A stretch of DNA of 64,000 nucleotides, from positions 758,366 through 822,365 of the forward strand of contig CAWHEI010000003.1 of assembly GCA_963828415.1 (NCBI GenBank). Reading direction: 5' to 3'. The notes below the pieces were generated by a model. That model worked only from the letters and a program-made list of their open reading frames with translations, was not told the origin of the DNA and ran no database searches. Below are positions 61,613 to 64,000 of the stretch, in pieces (position 1 is the stretch's first letter; every line of letters starts with the position of its first letter). The position numbers and the translations under genes were made by a program. The stretch is from Sva-07 sp963828415 (lineage in GTDB: Bacteria; Actinomycetota; Acidimicrobiia; Acidimicrobiales; Ilumatobacteraceae).

Positions 61613-62122
61613 CTACCTCTGAGCCAGGCCCACGAGGTCGCTCGCGTGGATCCAGCGGTCGGCGAGCGCGATGCCGCCTGCGGACACGATGGCGTCGCGC
61701 AACGGGACAGCCCACAGGTGTTCGATGAGGATGATCGCTGCCGCCGATCCGGCGGGGATGGCGTCGGCGACGTACCAGACCTCCTCGTCGGGGATCAGGT
61801 GCCCGTCCTCCATCGCGGCAGCCCCGGCCACTGCACCCTCGATCACGGCCTCGTCGTCACCGCCCTCGGCATAGCCGATGAGCGCTCCGATCACCGCACC
61901 CATCTCGGTCGCCTCATCGGGCGCGAGGTCGCTCACCTGGAGCGCAGCGATGTCGCCGGCGTCGTCCTTCTCGACGACGAGGGCGTCGACGATCCGGATG
62001 AAGTCCAGCTGGCGGAGCCGATCGAGCTCTGCAGCGATGGCACCCGTGAAGTTCGGCTCGGCGAAGCCGAGCACGAGCATCTGGACGGGACCGAGTTCTC
62101 GTGTGTTCGCGTGGTCGCTCAT
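61613..62122 (-). CDS. DUF6325/DUF1269-like protein
   Basis: A 169-residue protein. It reads LGPVQMLVLGFAEPNFTGAI, then LDFIRIVDALVVEKDDAGDI, a Gly/Ala-rich central stretch (EMGAVIGALIGYAEGG) and IPAGSAAAIILIEHLWAVPL. This matches the DUF1269/DUF6325 type of small membrane-associated stress proteins. The ATG at 62122 overlaps the stop of the upstream SHOCT gene (ATGA). Confidence 0.75.
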   Translation of the reverse strand: MSDHANTRELGPVQMLVLGFAEPNFTGAIAAELDRLRQLDFIRIVDALVVEKDDAGDIAALQVSDLAPDEATEMGAVIGALIGYAEGGDDEAVIEGAVAGAAAMEDGHLIPDEEVWYVADAIPAGSAAAIILIEHLWAVPLRDAIVSAGGIALADRWIHASDLVGLAQR

Positions 62123-62433
62123 GAGCCGTTCAGGATCCTCTGCTTCTGGGCGTCGAACTCGGCCTGCGAGAGCACGCCGGAGTCGAGCAGTTGCTTCAGG
62201 TTGGTGAGCTGGTCGACCACGCTGTCGGTGATCGGCGGCGCACTCGGCGCGGCGTACTGCGGGGCCGCTGCGTACTGCGGCTGGGCCTGCTGCGCCTGCA
62301 GCTCGGCGATCTGTTGGCTCTGCTGGTCCTCGGCCGCCTGCTCCTGCGCGGACTTGGTGCCTGCGTGGTGGGCCACGGCGGCGACGCCTCCGATGATGGC
62401 GGCGTTCCGCAACGGCCTTCTGCGTCGGAACAT
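62119..62433 (-). CDS. SHOCT-domain small protein
   Basis: A 104-residue protein. The basic start MFRRRRPLRNAAIIGGVAAV is followed by a Gln/Ala-rich coiled region and a C-terminal SHOCT motif (VVDQLTNLKQLLDSGVLSQA then EFDAQKQRIL). It is co-translated with the DUF6325-like gene. The two are a common pair in actinobacteria. Confidence 0.75.
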   Translation of the reverse strand: MFRRRRPLRNAAIIGGVAAVAHHAGTKSAQEQAAEDQQSQQIAELQAQQAQPQYAAAPQYAAPSAPPITDSVVDQLTNLKQLLDSGVLSQAEFDAQKQRILNGS

Positions 62434-62528
62434 GGTTGACCTCCTCCTCGTTGGCGGACGGATCGATCGCCGTCCTCGGGATCGAACATACGCCGCCGGG
62501 GTCGTCGTGGCGTCGGCCGATCTGGCGG

Positions 62529-63128
62529 ATGTCGTGCTTCGAGGCGCCGTCGCGACGGCGGTTGCGCGGCTTCAGGATCGATAGCCTGCGGTCCATTCCC
62601 CGGGCCATCGACCATCCCTCGCCACCGCTCGCCCGTTACGGCATCGTGCTGCGCCGGTTCCGCGTTGACGACTTCGAGCGGGCCGTGGAGGCCAGCGAGG
62701 ACGCGGCGACAGAATGGGGTGCGTCGATGCCGGCCGCGGACGCGTCCTTGGTCGTCGCCTACCTCGAGGAGTGCCGGCGTGATGGCGTGCTGCTCGATCT
62801 CGTGATCGCGAGCGCGTCGACCGACGCCTACCTCGGCGAGGTGACGATCGCCGTCGGCGAGCACGCCGTCGCCGAGATCGGCTGCCTCCTCGCACCCGAC
62901 GCACGCGGCCGCGGACATGCCACCGAGGCGTTCGACCTGGTCGTCCCGTGGGCATTCAAGGCGCTCGGGCTCGCACGCATCCAGGCGTTCGTCGCCGTCA
63001 CCAACCCCGCCGGTCTGGCACTCACCGAGCGGGCCGGGTTCCGGCGCGAAGGCGTGCTCCGTGCCTACCTGGAGCTCGACGGCGCTCGCGTGGATGCCGT
63101 CGTCCTCTCACGCCTCCCCACCGATTGA
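62529..63128 (+). CDS. GNAT-family N-acetyltransferase
   Basis: A RimJ/RimL-type GNAT domain: YGIVLRRFRVDDFERAVEAS, then VAEIGCLLAPDARGRGHATE (acetyl-CoA loop), then NPAGLALTERAGFRREGVLR. The substrate is unknown. The N-terminus is uncertain: no ATG or GTG lies close to the domain start at about 62625, so ATG 62529 is used. The true start may be a rare codon nearer the domain. It is divergent from the SHOCT gene. Confidence 0.7.
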   Translation: MSCFEAPSRRRLRGFRIDSLRSIPRAIDHPSPPLARYGIVLRRFRVDDFERAVEASEDAATEWGASMPAADASLVVAYLEECRRDGVLLDLVIASASTDAYLGEVTIAVGEHAVAEIGCLLAPDARGRGHATEAFDLVVPWAFKALGLARIQAFVAVTNPAGLALTERAGFRREGVLRAYLELDGARVDAVVLSRLPTD

Positions 63129-63137
63129 TGTCGCCCG

Positions 63138-64000
63138 TCACCCGTCAGGGGCATGCCGCTCCGTTGCGAGGAACGCTGCAAGCGCAGCTCGGTTGGTCGC
63201 GTAGAGGTGATCGTCACCGATGCTGGCGGTGATGCCGTACCCGTCGAGTAGGTCCTTGACGGCGTCGGATGCGCGGGCGACGGCGAGCACCTGGCTGCGA
63301 TCGTGGGCCATGGTCACCGCGTCCGCGAGGGCCTCGCTGGCGGTGGGATCGACGTCGGTGACGGACTCGAAGTCGAGCACGATCCACCGAACGGGCTCAG
63401 CAGCAGCGGCCTCGACGCGGTCGCGCAACGTGTCGGCGTTGGCGAAGAACAGGGGACCGGTCAAGCGTACGAAGCTGACCTCGTCCAGATCGGAGGGCGG
63501 CGTGTCGGGATCCGCGACCGCCGCGAAGCGCTCCATCTCCCAGTCGCCCTCCGGCGGCTCCAAGGTCACCCACGGCGACCCGGCGACGCGGCGCACCATG
63601 TCGACCATCGTGGCCACCACGGCGAGCACGAGCCCGCCGATCGGGCCGAGCACGAGCACGCCCGCCGTGCACCCGAGGGCGATGAGGAACTCGCTGCGGC
63701 GCACGTGGGCGAACTCCCGGAAGGCCCGTACATCGATGATCGACACGGTGGCGTTGGCCACGAGGCCGGCGAGCGCCGCCGACGGAATCTCGGCGACGAG
63801 ATCGGTGAAATAGAGCGCGACGACCATGACGATCACCGCGCTCGACGAGTGCCGGCATCTGTGAACGACTTCCTGCGGCCTCGACCGCTGCGCTGCGCGA
63901 GGCGCTCGCACCGACCGGCATGCCGGAGGTAAGTCCCGCGGCGATGTTGGCGAGACCCATCGATGCGACCTCTCCGTTCACCTCGAGTTCGTCGCCTTTG
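63138..64000 (-). pseudogene. SulP-family transporter, C-terminal part, frameshifted and cut by the window edge
   Basis: From the right edge the frame reads GDELEVNGEVASMGLANIAA, then GMPVGASASRSAAVEAAGSR (the conserved SulP segment), and then runs out of phase near 63860. The adjacent frame continues with AVIVMVVALYFTDLVAEIPS, FLIALGCTAGVLVLGPIGGL and a STAS domain (VRWIVLDFESVTDVDPTASE) to 63138. An extra base or two missing bases explain the break. It is a paralogue of the SulP at 59360-60994; the two proteins differ clearly. Confidence 0.75.

Overview
The window is high-GC DNA from a free-living actinobacterium. GTG starts are frequent, genes are densely packed with 1-4 nt overlaps, there are AarF/ABC1, MpaB (DUF2236) and Eis-type GNAT genes, and lipoproteins carry Thr/Glu/Ala-rich linkers. 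The style suggests the Acidimicrobiia (Ilumatobacter-like), but this is inference from gene content and base use; no rRNA or marker gene fixes the taxonomy. I saw no tRNA, rRNA, CRISPR array, transposase or origin.

Layout. 0-3 kb: an agmatine-to-putrescine operon (RpiR regulator, aguB, truncated aguA) divergent from a clavaminate-synthase-like Fe/2OG oxygenase, with an inverted-repeat operator between them. 3-8.5 kb: MscS channel, then an ATP-grasp (RimK) cassette with its aspartyl-protease-like and deacylase partners, threonine ammonia-lyase and DoxX. 8.5-16.8 kb: secreted esterase, MBL hydrolase, asparaginase, AI-2E-type transporter, MpaB oxygenase, AlkX/YcaQ glycosylase, cyclophilin. 16.8-20.2 kb: a glycerol-3-phosphate/sugar-type ABC importer without its ATPase. 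20.2-25.2 kb: a cysteine-less DksA-like protein with an AarF kinase, a three-gene ferritin-like operon and an epoxide-hydrolase-like enzyme. 25.3-34 kb: Bax-inhibitor-like protein, principal-type sigma factor, Eis acetyltransferase, acyl-CoA dehydrogenase and an unknown lipoprotein/duplicated membrane protein pair. 34-47 kb: CoA-transferase, two hydrolases with a divergent TetR, MMPL transporter with a two-component system, a prepilin-like chimera, a ThDP enzyme and malic enzyme.

47.2-56 kb is an accessory island with less regular base composition and gene remnants: Mrr-like endonuclease, DUF4365 nuclease-fold protein with a coupled unknown partner, a HEPN-like protein, a KTSC-like protein, a degraded gene, a truncated AAC(3) aminoglycoside acetyltransferase and a VapBC-type toxin-antitoxin pair. 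56-64 kb holds a sulfatase with its radical-SAM maturase and two SulP transporter genes around small SHOCT and membrane proteins.

Two features cut across the window. First, three families of intergenic palindromic repeats occur. The most striking is a 38-bp hairpin repeat in tandem arrays with an exact 61-bp period (13 copies at four sites, both orientations); its 23-bp spacers are nearly constant within an array but different between arrays. Second, many genes carry single-base frameshifts (rimK, AI-2E transporter, sulfatase, terminal SulP, the KTSC gene and the 53.3-54.9 kb remnants), so either sequence errors or real decay must be considered.
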